A stretch of DNA of 64,000 nucleotides from Arthrobacter sp. ok362 (GCF_900102785.1 NZ_FNGC01000015.1:1-64000), one strand, 5' to 3'. Shown: positions 40,480-48,923, counted from the first letter of the stretch. Numbers and translations: made by a program. Notes: generated by a model from the sequence alone, not told the origin.

Positions 40480-42153
40480 TTAGGACTCTATCCGGTGGTC
40501 TTCGAGAACGGTGAATCCCCGTGCTGTCAAGGCGTTCCGAAGCTCCACCCGGTCATCCAGGGCCAGGTTGACTCCCTTGACTTCCTGCCACACCTCGTGC
40601 CCGCGCCCGGCCACAAGGATGGTGTCCCCGGCTCCGGCGAGCTCTACGGCCTTCAGGATGGCGGCGTCGCGCGGGAAGACTTCCAGGACCGTGCAGTCCA
40701 GGCCCTCGTCGTCCTTGGCCGCCAGTGCCCCGGCAAGGACGTCCGCGCGGATGGCCGCCGCGTCCTCATCGTGGGGATCGTCGTCGCTGACAATTACGGT
40801 GTCCGCCAGCCGGGCCGCGATGGCCCCCATGGCGGGGCGCTTGCTCTGGTCGCGCTGTCCGGTGGCGCCGAAAACGATAATCACCTTGGATCCGGGTTCC
40901 GGGGACCGAACCGCTTCGAGGGCACGCTCCAAGGCGTCGGGGTTGTGCGCGAAATCCACCACGGCCGCCGGGGCCGTAGACACAAGCTGCATCCGGCCGG
41001 GCACAGCGACGGTGAAGGGGTCCGCGGCGTCGAGGGCGGCCTGCACGGCGGCAGGCTCGTGGCCGCCGGCGAGCACCATCACCGTGGCCAGCGCGGCGTT
41101 GGCGACGTTGAAGCCTCCCGGCAGGCCGGTGTGGACGCGCAGCTCTGCGCCGTCGCGGTGCCGGAGTACGAAGTCGGAGCCGAGGCCCCGCGGAGCAGTC
41201 CGGGCCACAGTCCAGTCCGCGGTCCAGTCCGCGTCAGCCTTCCCGCTGCCGGTGGCCCCGGCCGCGGCCAGGGTTGTCACCGGGATTTCGGCGGTGGCCG
41301 CGAGTTTCCGGCCCCAGGCATCATCGATTGTCACCACAGCGGCGCGGGCGCGTTCCGGGGTGAACAGCCGGGCCTTGGTCTGGAAGTATTCCTCCATGGT
41401 CCCGTGCAGGTCCAGGTGGTCCTGGGTGAGGTTCGTGAATCCGGCGACGTCGAACACCACGGCGTCCACGCGGTGGAAGGACACGGCGTGCGAGGAAACC
41501 TCCATGGAGGCGGCATCGAGCCCGCGTTCGCGCATGAGCGCCAGCAGGGCGTGCACATCCGTGGATTCCGGGGTGGTCAGCAGGCTCGGGATCGGCTCGC
41601 CGCCGGCCAGGATCTCAATCGTTCCGATCAGCCCGGTCCGTTTGCCCAGCGCCCGAAGGAGGGCATTGATGAAGTAGGTGGTGGTGGTCTTGCCGTTGGT
41701 GCCTGTCACACCGAAGAGGGCCGGTGCCCCGGCGCCGTCGGGCCGGCTCTGGTAAATGAGTGCGGACAGCCGGCCGACTACGCTGCGCGGCTGATGGGTC
41801 AGCAGCACCGGAACGGGGATGTCATTGGCCAGTGCCAGCAGGCGCGCTCCGGCGTCGTCTGTCAGGACCGCCACGGCGCCGGCGTCGACGGCCTGGGACA
41901 CGAAGTCTGCCCCGTGCCGGGTGGCGCCGGGCAGGGCCACGTAGAGGTCCCCCGGGCGGACCGACCGCGAGTTCAGGGAGATCCCGGTGACCGGGACGGA
42001 GCTGGATGCCCCGGGAACGGCGACGCCGATCGCCGCACCGATGGCCGCCAGCGGCACTGCGGCGACCGCAGTGGGCCGGAAGCCCGGGGTGGAGTCTTGG
42101 CCGGACGGCGCGGAAGCATCGGGGTCGGTGAGCTCTGACAAGTGGATCTCCAT
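40480..42153 (-). CDS. murE: UDP-MurNAc-L-Ala-D-Glu ligase, diamino acid-adding
   Basis: 557 residues. Adds the third amino acid of the stem peptide. The P-loop is GVTGTNGKTTTTYFINALL (near 145); family residues include TTPESTDVHALLALMRERGLDAASMEVSSHA. In place of the DNPR motif of meso-diaminopimelate-adding enzymes it reads SDDDPHDEDAA, and the arginine that reads the DAP carboxylate is missing. This suggests an L-lysine-adding enzyme, as in Lys-type peptidoglycan of the Micrococcaceae. The N-terminal 55 residues are longer than usual. The 164-bp gap to the PBP gene holds a tandem repeat array. Confidence 0.96.
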   Translation of the reverse strand: MEIHLSELTDPDASAPSGQDSTPGFRPTAVAAVPLAAIGAAIGVAVPGASSSVPVTGISLNSRSVRPGDLYVALPGATRHGADFVSQAVDAGAVAVLTDDAGARLLALANDIPVPVLLTHQPRSVVGRLSALIYQSRPDGAGAPALFGVTGTNGKTTTTYFINALLRALGKRTGLIGTIEILAGGEPIPSLLTTPESTDVHALLALMRERGLDAASMEVSSHAVSFHRVDAVVFDVAGFTNLTQDHLDLHGTMEEYFQTKARLFTPERARAAVVTIDDAWGRKLAATAEIPVTTLAAAGATGSGKADADWTADWTVARTAPRGLGSDFVLRHRDGAELRVHTGLPGGFNVANAALATVMVLAGGHEPAAVQAALDAADPFTVAVPGRMQLVSTAPAAVVDFAHNPDALERALEAVRSPEPGSKVIIVFGATGQRDQSKRPAMGAIAARLADTVIVSDDDPHDEDAAAIRADVLAGALAAKDDEGLDCTVLEVFPRDAAILKAVELAGAGDTILVAGRGHEVWQEVKGVNLALDDRVELRNALTARGFTVLEDHRIES

Positions 42154-42165
42154 GTGGTGCTAGTG

Positions 42166-42240
42166 GATCGGGCCCTGAACGAATCGGGCATTGTTGAATC
42201 GGGACTTAATGAATCGGGCACTGTTGAATCGGGACCTGGC
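42166..42240. repeat. five 15-bp tandem repeats between the PBP gene and murE
   Basis: Units start at 42166, 42181, 42196, 42211 and 42226. Four open GAATCGGG and the first GATCGGG; they alternate between GCATTGTT/GCACTGTT and ACTTAAT/ACCTGGC endings, giving a 30-bp higher-order unit. They lie inside the upstream region of murE, ending 12 bp before the murE start (42153). Confidence 0.9.
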
Positions 42241-42317
42241 ATGGAGACATGCTCCGGCGCACAGGCACTGGGCAGTGGCGCCGGCTAATGACTTCCGGGT
42301 GCCAGGTGGAACAGGCG

Positions 42318-44120
42318 CTACTTGGCGTACTGCGGCAGCCGTACGGGTTCGCCGGTGGAGGGCTCGACGTTGAACGTGCGCAGCGTCTGGCTCATCACCG
42401 AACGGAACACCGGTCCGTTGGTGATTCCGTAGATGCTTCCCTTGGGCCGTTGCAGGACCACCTCAACAATAAACCGCGGATTGTCCATGGGCGCCATCCC
42501 GATGATCGAAGCGGTGTAGCCGCAGAAACCGGATTTTCCGTCGTCGCATGGGGATTCGGAGGTGCCCGTCTTGGCGCCCACGCGGTACCCGTCGATCGCG
42601 GCCTCCTTGATCTCGCCCTCGGTCACCGCACTCTCCAGGATGTCGCGCACCTGCTTGGCGGTCTCCTTGGAAACGATCTGCTGCGGCGTCTTGGTCGGGA
42701 CTTTTTCCTCGGTGCCGTCCGGGTTGATGTAGCTGTCGATCAGCCGCGGCTGGAGCATCACCCCGTCGTTGGCGATGCTCTGGTAGGCCCGGACGGTTTG
42801 GAGAGTGGATTGGGCCACGCCCTGGCCAAAGAGGACGGTGTACTGCTGGCGGCCATCCCACTGGTCGGCCGGGGTCAGGATGCCCTTGGATTCGGCCGGG
42901 AGCCCTATGTCGGGGGCCTCGCCGATGCCGAACTTCCGCAGCCAGTCATAGCGCTGGTCCTTGCTCAGGCGCTGGCCCACCATGACCGTGCCGGTGTTCA
43001 TGGAATAGCCCACGATTCCGGCGAGCGTCCGGTGCTCGGTGCCGTGTTCGAACGCGTCGCTGAAGGTCTGGCCGTCCACGGTGTAGGTCGGCGGAATGGT
43101 GAAGGTGTCCAGGGGGCTGGATTTGCCCTCTTGGATCACGGCCGCGGCCGTAATCATCTTCTCCACCGAGCCGGGCTCGTAGGAGGCGGTGACGGCCCGG
43201 ACCCCGCGGTCCTCGGCGGCAACCTTGCCGGGGTCGTTAGGATCAGGGGCGTCGGTATCGGCCATGGCGATGATGTTGCCGGTCTTGGTGTCGGAGACCA
43301 CAATCACACCCCACTCGGCGCCGAGCTTGTCCTTCTGGCTTTGGATCGCCTGCTGGGAAAAATACTGCAGGTCCGAATTCAGCGTGAGCTTGATGTCCTT
43401 GCCGTTAATCGCCGGCGTCAACTCGTCCACGCCCACGGGGATGCGCAGTCCGTCGGCGCCGATTTCGAACACGCGCTTGCCAGGGGTTCCTTTGAGGATC
43501 TCGTCCTGGGTCTGCTCGAGCCCTGCCTGGCCCGTAGTGCCGTCCTTGAGGAACCCGACAATCCCGCCGGCCACGGAGCCGTCGGGATAGACCCGCTTGC
43601 TGGTTCCTTCAGTGACAATGCCCGGAATCTGCAGCTTGGAGACCTGGTCTTCGACGTCAGGTTTCAGGTCCTTGGCCACGATGTAGTAGCGCTGGGTTCC
43701 GGTCAGGGCATCGCGCAGGGCGTCGCGGTCCATGCCGAGCACGCCGGCCAGTTCTGAGATGCCCTGATCCCGGGTAACTTTGACGAGTTCGTCCTTGCCA
43801 TTGATGGTTTCGAGCCGGCGGAAGGAATCGGTCTTGGTGTTGACGGTCTGGTCCACCACGATGTTGTAGCGGATGACGCTGCTGGCCAGGACCGTGCCGG
43901 AGGAATCGAGAATACTGCCGCGCTCCGCGGGCAGCACTATGGGCGTGAGCCGGTTGTTGAGGGCGGCCTCCGCCATGCCCCCGATGTCCAGGCCCTGGAC
44001 CATGAACAGCTTGCCGCCGACCACCAGCAGGAGCGCCAGCATGATGCCGAGTCCCCAACGGAGCCGCCGGGTGGCGTTTGGGGCTTTCGCCTTGCTTGCC
44101 TTGCCGGAGTTCTTCGCCAC
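42318..44120 (-). CDS. class B penicillin-binding protein (FtsI/PbpB-like transpeptidase)
   Basis: 600 residues. Cross-links peptidoglycan at the septum with FtsW. N-terminal membrane helix (about 22-46, LRWGLGIMLALLLVVGGKLFMV), the pedestal domain, and a transpeptidase domain with the three active-site motifs: SVEK (SxxK, within EPGSVEKMITAA), SMN (SxN, in YSMNTGTV) and KTG (in GAKTGTSES). There is no PASTA domain. The start is GTG at 44120 with AAGGA upstream. Equivalent of Rv2163c (pbpB), which is usually longer in mycobacteria. Confidence 0.95.
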   Translation of the reverse strand: MAKNSGKASKAKAPNATRRLRWGLGIMLALLLVVGGKLFMVQGLDIGGMAEAALNNRLTPIVLPAERGSILDSSGTVLASSVIRYNIVVDQTVNTKTDSFRRLETINGKDELVKVTRDQGISELAGVLGMDRDALRDALTGTQRYYIVAKDLKPDVEDQVSKLQIPGIVTEGTSKRVYPDGSVAGGIVGFLKDGTTGQAGLEQTQDEILKGTPGKRVFEIGADGLRIPVGVDELTPAINGKDIKLTLNSDLQYFSQQAIQSQKDKLGAEWGVIVVSDTKTGNIIAMADTDAPDPNDPGKVAAEDRGVRAVTASYEPGSVEKMITAAAVIQEGKSSPLDTFTIPPTYTVDGQTFSDAFEHGTEHRTLAGIVGYSMNTGTVMVGQRLSKDQRYDWLRKFGIGEAPDIGLPAESKGILTPADQWDGRQQYTVLFGQGVAQSTLQTVRAYQSIANDGVMLQPRLIDSYINPDGTEEKVPTKTPQQIVSKETAKQVRDILESAVTEGEIKEAAIDGYRVGAKTGTSESPCDDGKSGFCGYTASIIGMAPMDNPRFIVEVVLQRPKGSIYGITNGPVFRSVMSQTLRTFNVEPSTGEPVRLPQYAK

Positions 44121-44161
44121 GGTGAGTCCTTGCTGCTTGCCTTGCTGGTGGTCAGTGAACG

Positions 44162-44857
44162 TTACTGCCCGGGTGTCTTCTGTGCGGGGGCGGGAACCGA
44201 TCCGCCGTGGAGCTCCACGGCGGGGGCTGCGGGCGGCGCTGGGGCGGGAGGTGCCGGAGCCGGCTTGGTGTCGGCCGGTTTGGTGTCGGCCGGCGCGGTG
44301 TCTGTTTGTGTCGTTTTGCGCTGGGCGAGCGGTTCATTCTCCGTGACCGGCGGGACGACGTTGATCGCTCCGGCAAGGGCCGGTGCGGCGATGACGGCGC
44401 CCGGGCCATCACCCTTGACGGCCGGCTTAGCCTTGCCGGTGACGCTGAGGGTGGAGAGATCGATCTGGCCCTTGGAGAGGGAAGCCACCATGCCCAGTTC
44501 CGTGGCCTTGGCTGCGAGATTCTGCGGGGCGTCGAAGTTCTGGACCTGCTGGGTGAGGTCCTGGTTCTGCTTGGTCAGGGTGGTCTGTGTACTGCGGAGC
44601 TGGACCAGCTGGTACTGGGCGGAGGAGACGGAGATGTTCAGGACCAGCACGGCCATGAGGGCAATCGCCAGGAGGCCGAAGCAGAGGACCACGAATGGTG
44701 CGCGGCGCTTGCGGGGCACGGAGCGGACAACAGAAAGCGGAGTGCGCGCTTTCCGGGTCTGTTCAATGCCGGGGGCAGCGCCGGGGCGGAGGCCGGGCAG
44801 GGCACGGGCGGTGGCGCCCTGGGCAACGGGGTAGCTGTTGACGGCGGCGGTGCTCAT
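44162..44857 (-). CDS. ftsL: FtsL-like septum formation protein
   Basis: 231 residues. Cytoplasmic N-terminus (about 55 residues), one membrane helix (about 57-80, FVVLCFGLLAIALMAVLVLNISV), a coiled coil (about 82-130, QLVQLRSTQTTLTKQNQDLTQQVQ) and a C-terminal half rich in Pro, Ala and Thr. The architecture and position between rsmH and the PBP fit FtsL, which pairs with FtsB and FtsQ; sequence conservation in this family is low, so the name rests on context. It overlaps rsmH by 4 nt. Corresponds to Rv2164c. Confidence 0.85.
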   Translation of the reverse strand: MSTAAVNSYPVAQGATARALPGLRPGAAPGIEQTRKARTPLSVVRSVPRKRRAPFVVLCFGLLAIALMAVLVLNISVSSAQYQLVQLRSTQTTLTKQNQDLTQQVQNFDAPQNLAAKATELGMVASLSKGQIDLSTLSVTGKAKPAVKGDGPGAVIAAPALAGAINVVPPVTENEPLAQRKTTQTDTAPADTKPADTKPAPAPPAPAPPAAPAVELHGGSVPAPAQKTPGQ

Positions 44858-45852
44858 GCGGCTCTCCTGGCTTTGATGCGTTCGACGGCGCGCAGCCGGG
44901 CGGAGGCTGCGCGGGGGTTTTCGGCGATTTCAGCGGCGGTCGGCACCTCGGTGCCCTTCGTCAGGGTCTTGAGTTCGGCTTTGTGCTCTTCGAGCTCGAC
45001 CGGGAAGCCGAGCGGGGCCGAGGACTTCGATCCGGCCTGGAAGAAGCCCTTGACGATCTTGTCTTCCAGGGAGTGGTAGGACATGACCACCACGCGGCCA
45101 CCGAGGGCGATGGCCTCGATGGCTGCCGGGATGGCGCGTTCCAGGACATCCAGTTCCTCGTTGACCTCGATCCGCAGTGCCTGGAAAGTGCGCTTCGCGG
45201 GGTGGCCGCCGGACTTGGCGGCGCCGGCGGGCACCACGGACCGGATCTGTTCGACGAGTTCGCCGGTGGTGGTGAAGGGCTTTTCGGCGCGCGCGGCCAC
45301 GATCCTGTTCGCGATGCGGCCGGCGAACTTCTCCTCGCCCCATTTCCGGATGATCCGGACGAGTTCTTCTTCGCTGTAGTTGTTGACGACGTCGGCGGCA
45401 GTCTGGCCGCGGCTGGTGTCCATCCGCATGTCCAGGGGCGCGTCGAAGGAGTAGGCGAAGCCGCGCTCACGCTCGTCCAGCTGGAGGGACGAGACGCCAA
45501 GGTCCATCAGCACACCGTGGACTTCGGTGAAGCCCAGGTCCGCGAGGACGTCCGGGATCTCGTCGTAGACGGCGTGAACGAGGTCGGTCCGGTTCGCGAA
45601 GGGCGCCAGGCGCGCCCCCGCCAGCGCCAGGGCTTCCTCGTCGCGGTCGATGCCGATCAAGTGGAGGTCGGGAAAGCGCTGGAGGAGGGCCTCGGAGTGG
45701 CCGCCCATGCCGAGCGTCGCGTCGATCACCACGGGGGTCTCGCCGCGGCTCCGGGCAGCTTCGAAGCCAGGGGCCAACAAATTGATGCACCGGTCCTTGA
45801 GGACCGGTACATGGCGTTCGGACGTAGGCTTCGCCTGGTCGGGATCCGTCAT
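44854..45852 (-). CDS. rsmH: 16S rRNA (cytosine-N4)-methyltransferase RsmH
   Basis: 332 residues. Methylates C1402 of 16S rRNA with S-adenosylmethionine. Motifs: VIDATLGMGGHSEALLQRFP (SAM site, near 44), LMDLGVSSLQLDERERGFAYS and DMRMDTSRGQTAADVVN. It is the second gene of the cluster and is preceded by a structured leader RNA of the mraW type. The start is ATG at 45852. Orthologue of Rv2165c. Confidence 0.97.
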   Translation of the reverse strand: MTDPDQAKPTSERHVPVLKDRCINLLAPGFEAARSRGETPVVIDATLGMGGHSEALLQRFPDLHLIGIDRDEEALALAGARLAPFANRTDLVHAVYDEIPDVLADLGFTEVHGVLMDLGVSSLQLDERERGFAYSFDAPLDMRMDTSRGQTAADVVNNYSEEELVRIIRKWGEEKFAGRIANRIVAARAEKPFTTTGELVEQIRSVVPAGAAKSGGHPAKRTFQALRIEVNEELDVLERAIPAAIEAIALGGRVVVMSYHSLEDKIVKGFFQAGSKSSAPLGFPVELEEHKAELKTLTKGTEVPTAAEIAENPRAASARLRAVERIKARRAA

Positions 45853-45908
45853 GCCTTCGTCCTTTCGTCGCGGGAGTTTGCTGGTTGCGGGTGGTTGCAG
45901 CTCTTACG

Positions 45909-46024
45909 CAACGTTCCTTGGTCCAGATCCCCATCCGCGCCTACCCTGCGCCGGCCTGGCTCCGGGGAAGTGAGCCAGGACAACAACCGGATGGGCGGCT
46001 GGAGATCTCGATCAAGGAACGTTG
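45909..46024 (-). ncRNA. structured leader RNA matching the mraW RNA motif
   Basis: Three nested, perfectly complementary stems on the minus strand: outer 12 bp (46024-46013 with 45920-45909), middle 8 bp (45995-45988 with 45937-45930), and an apical 8-bp hairpin (45979-45972 with 45962-45955). The apical loop is ACTTCCCCG, containing CTTCCCC. I recall that the Rfam mraW RNA motif of actinobacteria lies upstream of mraW (rsmH) and has a conserved CUUCCCC loop; position and loop both agree here. Its ligand, if any, is not known. The RNA would be transcribed from the mraZ promoter and precedes the rsmH start by about 57 nt. Confidence 0.82.
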
Positions 46025-46044
46025 TGTGCCTGTGGAGTGGGGGT

Positions 46045-46473
46045 TCAAAGAATCCCCGGAATAGCGTCGTCTGTTTCCGAGAAGGCGGTTTCCTTTTCGG
46101 CCAGGTACTCGTTCCAAGCCTGGGCGTCCCAGATCTCCGCGCGGGATCCTGCGCCAATGACGGCGAGTTCCCGGCCAAGACCTGCGTACTCCCGGAGCGC
46201 CGGCGGAATCGTCACGCGCCCCTGCTTGTCAGGTACCTCGTCCGAGGCTCCAGAGAGGAAAACACGGATGTAGTCACGTGCCTGCTTGGAGGAAATTGGA
46301 GCCTCCCGCATCTGCTCGTGAACCCGGCCGAATTCCGCCTCACTGAAGACGTAGATGCAACGCTCCTGACCCCTTGTGAGAACCAGCCCGCTTGCAAGTT
46401 CCTCGCGGAACTTCGCGGGGAGGATAATTCGACCTTTTTCGTCCAGACGCGGCGAATGTGTGCCGAGAAACAC
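46045..46473 (-). CDS. mraZ: MraZ transcriptional regulator of the dcw cluster
   Basis: 142 residues. Two SpoVT/AbrB-like half-domains, each with the MraZ signature: FLGTHSPRLDEKGRIILPAKFRE at the N-terminus and DEVPDKQGRVTIPPALREYAG in the second half (D-x-x-G-R-x-x-x-P pattern twice). It binds repeats in its own promoter and represses the cluster in characterised bacteria. The start is GTG at 46473. Three TGTGGAG repeats with 10-bp spacing lie in the promoter 65-90 bp upstream. A structured RNA separates it from rsmH. Confidence 0.96.
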   Translation of the reverse strand: MFLGTHSPRLDEKGRIILPAKFREELASGLVLTRGQERCIYVFSEAEFGRVHEQMREAPISSKQARDYIRVFLSGASDEVPDKQGRVTIPPALREYAGLGRELAVIGAGSRAEIWDAQAWNEYLAEKETAFSETDDAIPGIL

Positions 46474-46534
46474 GGCCCACCGCCCGTCTGTTCTAGAAAG
46501 TCCAACGTCCCCTGTGCTGCCACTACCCTCTTAC

Positions 46535-46569
46535 GTCCTCCACATTACTCCACATCGCTCCACAGTCAA
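46535..46569 (-). promoter_or_regulatory. mraZ promoter with three MraZ-binding repeats
   Basis: On the minus strand, three TGTGGAG repeats (46564-46558, 46554-46548, 46544-46538) recur every 10 bp. They overlap a promoter: -35 TTGACT (46569-46564), 16-bp spacer, -10 TAATGT (46547-46542). This is the layout of characterised MraZ operators (short TGG-containing direct repeats at 10-bp steps), so MraZ binding would block the core promoter. Confidence 0.82.
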
Positions 46570-46876
46570 CGACACGCCCGGGAAGTTTGGACAAATTTGC
46601 GGATGTTTATCCCCTTTCTTCCCAGCATTTGCAGGGAAACAGGATTAATGGGGGAAAGTGGAGCGATTTTGCCTGCTTGCCTCACTCGCCGCCGCCGGTT
46701 CACGGCGCGGACCGGCGCCAGGGTGAAACAATTCGAGGGCGACACCCCTTTTATGTCCCCACCGCAGCAAGATTTCAGCTTTAAATGGCGAAAGACCCGC
46801 CGAAGCGGGTCTCGCGCCGTCCCCCGTTGTACCGGTGGCGGAAAGTGGAGGGCCTAAGGGGCCATCACGGATTAAT
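46570..46876. other. gap between the mraZ promoter and the DUF3040 gene
   Basis: About 300 bp without a gene. It holds a low-GC stretch (46580-46660) that may contain further promoter elements for mraZ, the DUF3040 terminator at 46793-46812, and GGAAAGTGGAG at both 46653-46663 and 46840-46850 on the plus strand. Nothing else is recognised. Confidence 0.5.
46793..46812 (-). terminator. terminator after the DUF3040 gene
   Basis: AGACCCGC with its complement around a UUCG-type loop on the minus strand (46812-46805, 46804-46801, 46800-46793), followed by TTTCGCCATTT. It is 65 nt after the DUF3040 stop. Confidence 0.75.
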
Positions 46877-47248
46877 TCAGGATTCGCCCCCGTGCCGTTC
46901 GTCCCAGCGCTGCTCAAGGTTGCTCATGAACGAACTCCTGGGTTTGCCCTGCTTGCGGCCGCCAGCTGCCCGGGCCCTGCCGACAGCCGAACTGCGCATC
47001 GTGGCGAAGTAGACGCCGGCGCCCATCACTACAAAGCCCACAACCCCGACGATGATGATTTGCGTCGACACTCCGACCAATAACAGCAGCACGCCCGCGA
47101 GAGTCGCGAGCACGCCCATAACCAGGTGGCGCGTGGACCAAGAGCGCCCGGGGACCGATCCCATCGAGCTTGCAAACTTTGGGTCGTCCTCATGCAGCTG
47201 CTTCTCCAGTTGCTCCAGCAACTTCTGTTCGTGCTCCGAGAGCGGCAT
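46877..47248 (-). CDS. DUF3040 family small membrane protein
   Basis: 123 residues from the ATG at 47248, which has a strong AGGAGG-type site (GAGGAGGTCGTG) just upstream. The start MPLSEHEQKLLEQLEKQLHEDDPKF is the DUF3040 hallmark, followed by a helical linker and two short hydrophobic segments (about 40-62 and 67-85). The C-terminus is basic. The gene lies just upstream of mraZ in the cluster, as does Rv2169c in mycobacteria. Function is unknown; location suggests a division or envelope role. Confidence 0.9.
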   Translation of the reverse strand: MPLSEHEQKLLEQLEKQLHEDDPKFASSMGSVPGRSWSTRHLVMGVLATLAGVLLLLVGVSTQIIIVGVVGFVVMGAGVYFATMRSSAVGRARAAGGRKQGKPRSSFMSNLEQRWDERHGGES

Positions 47249-47551
47249 CACGACCTCCTCATGTCTGCCAACGTCCGGGCGTGACGTGGCCATTGCCCTA
47301 ATCCCCTAACGCCCGGGATTCCGAAGTGGTTCCCACTCACCGCCCTTGGTGAAAGGGGCCATTCCAAGTCCCGTGCCGGTCGTGGCTGGCCGGGTCGCCC
47401 GAACGGTCAATCCAGTAGTCCTAAACCTAGGTATTAATAAGGATAGGTTGTTGCGGCCTGTTCTGAAAGACAGTCTTAAGGCCCTGTCCCGTGCCCGGAA
47501 CCACTGGCTGGAGCCCCTGCCGGGGCGGCACCGCCAATCCCTGTGCCTGGC
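47249..47551. other. gap between dinB and the DUF3040 gene
   Basis: 303 bp between the end of dinB and the DUF3040 start, both on the minus strand. It has an AT-rich island with an imperfect inverted repeat (AACCTA at 47424-47429 and TAGGTT at 47444-47449) that may be the DUF3040 promoter, and a short GC hairpin (about 47512-47525) that could terminate dinB. I see no RNA gene or ORF in it. Confidence 0.45.
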
Positions 47552-48850
47552 TCATTCGAGGGGGTCCCCGGGATCCAGGAGCCGCGCCGGTAAAACCGAT
47601 TTATTGCCGAATTTCCGGGTGACAGCGTCAAGGGCTTGTTCGGCAGCCCGCCAGTTGTCGTCCCGGCGGTCCAGGCTGAGCTGGAGCGGGGCGTGGGCAG
47701 CCTCTTCCAGCTGTTCGGCCCGGATGCCCACGAGCCGGACTGTCATGGGCCTCTCTCCTACCGATTCCAGGAGCTGGACCGCCACTGCGTAAAGGAGTTG
47801 GGCGCTGTCAATCGGGGTGCTGACGGTGCGGCTGCGGGTGATGGTGGAAAAGTCCGCGTAGCGCAGCTTGAGCGCCACGGTGCGGGCGTGCATGCCGGCG
47901 CCGCGGAGGCGCTCCGCCGTCCGGTGCGAAAGCCGCAGCAGCTCGCGGTGCAGCAGGGCCTCATCCGCGGTGTCAGTGGCGAACGTCTCCTCGGCTCCAA
48001 TGCTCTTTTCCAGCCGGACCGGCGTCACGGGCCGCGGATCGATGCCCCAGGAGAGCCGGTGGACATGTTCCCCCGAGGCGCCCAGCAGCTTCCGCAGCGA
48101 GGGCAGCGGCGAGGCGGCGACGTCCGCCACCGTCCGGATACCCCTTCGGGCAAGCACTTCGACGGTCTTGCCGCCGACACCCCAAAGCGCACTGACAGGG
48201 AGGCTGTGCAGGTACGGGACGGTCTCCTCAGGCCTGATCAGCAGCAGCCCGTCGGGTTTGCACCGGGTGGAAGCGATCTTGGCCACAAACTTGCTGGCGG
48301 CAATGCCCACCGACGCCGTGATTCCCAATTCCCGGAAGACGCGGGCCCGGATCAGTTCTCCAATCTCACGGGGCGGACCGAGCCTCCGGATGGCGCCCCC
48401 GACGTCCAGGAATGCCTCGTCCACGCTGAGCGGCTCGACGAGGTCCGTGATGGAACCAAAGATTTCCATGATCTGGCCGGAGACTTCGTAGTAGAGCTTG
48501 TGGCGGGGTTCGATGATGACAGCCGATGGGCACATGCGTGCCGCCACCACCATGGGCATCGCTGACCTGACGCCGAACGCCCGGGCCTCGTAAGACGCGG
48601 AGAGCACCACCGAACGGTCCGCCGGATAGCCCACAATCACGGGCTTTCCCTTCAGCTCGGGACGGCTGCGCAGCTCCACCGAGACAAAGAACGCGTCCAT
48701 GTCCACGTGCATGATGCTGCTGCGCCGAAGTTCCAGCAGGGATTCCCCGCTGAGGCGGCCGGGAGGCTGGATGTGGGGCTGCGCATTCGGCAGCCCCTGA
48801 GGGCGCACATTCGTCTGCACTCTCTGCTGATTGTCTGCGTCCGGCCCCAC
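47552..48850 (-). CDS. dinB: DNA polymerase IV (Y-family, translesion)
   Basis: 432 residues. A Y-family polymerase. The catalytic aspartates and glutamate are in MHVDMDAFFVSVELRSRPELKG and SVDEAFLDV; other family elements are ASKFVAKIASTRCKPDGLL and the RKLLGASGEHVHRLSWG (little finger approach). The first 47 residues before the palm are Gln/Pro-rich, longer than in E. coli. GTG at 48850 lies 7 nt after TAGGAT, so transcription may be leaderless; no LexA-type box is visible. Its promoter is divergent with that of the lipoprotein gene. Confidence 0.95.
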   Translation of the reverse strand: MGPDADNQQRVQTNVRPQGLPNAQPHIQPPGRLSGESLLELRRSSIMHVDMDAFFVSVELRSRPELKGKPVIVGYPADRSVVLSASYEARAFGVRSAMPMVVAARMCPSAVIIEPRHKLYYEVSGQIMEIFGSITDLVEPLSVDEAFLDVGGAIRRLGPPREIGELIRARVFRELGITASVGIAASKFVAKIASTRCKPDGLLLIRPEETVPYLHSLPVSALWGVGGKTVEVLARRGIRTVADVAASPLPSLRKLLGASGEHVHRLSWGIDPRPVTPVRLEKSIGAEETFATDTADEALLHRELLRLSHRTAERLRGAGMHARTVALKLRYADFSTITRSRTVSTPIDSAQLLYAVAVQLLESVGERPMTVRLVGIRAEQLEEAAHAPLQLSLDRRDDNWRAAEQALDAVTRKFGNKSVLPARLLDPGDPLE

Positions 48851-48857
48851 GTCTTCA

Positions 48858-48863
48858 ATCCTA
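48858..48863 (-). promoter_or_regulatory. -10 box of dinB
   Basis: Minus-strand TAGGAT, 7 nt, then the GTG at 48850. Confidence 0.4.
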
Positions 48864-48923
48864 TGCCCGGGGACTGACTAAACTGGAGGCTGATTCCGCT
48901 TCAACACCAGGAGGAAAGTCCCT

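Noticed and set aside
41973..42242. Small open frame with PDS repeats overlapping the murE start region
   Set aside because: It is simply the 15-bp repeat read in another frame; murE starts at 42153 and the frame has no ribosome site.
46653..46850. Plus-strand direct repeats GGAAAGTGGAG at 46653-46663 and 46840-46850
   Set aside because: They resemble MraZ repeats but point away from mraZ, are 187 bp apart and lack the 10-bp step; too weak to call.
47400..47460. Small RNA gene in the dinB-DUF3040 gap
   Set aside because: The inverted repeat is short, there is no clear promoter-terminator pair, and no known RNA is recognisable.
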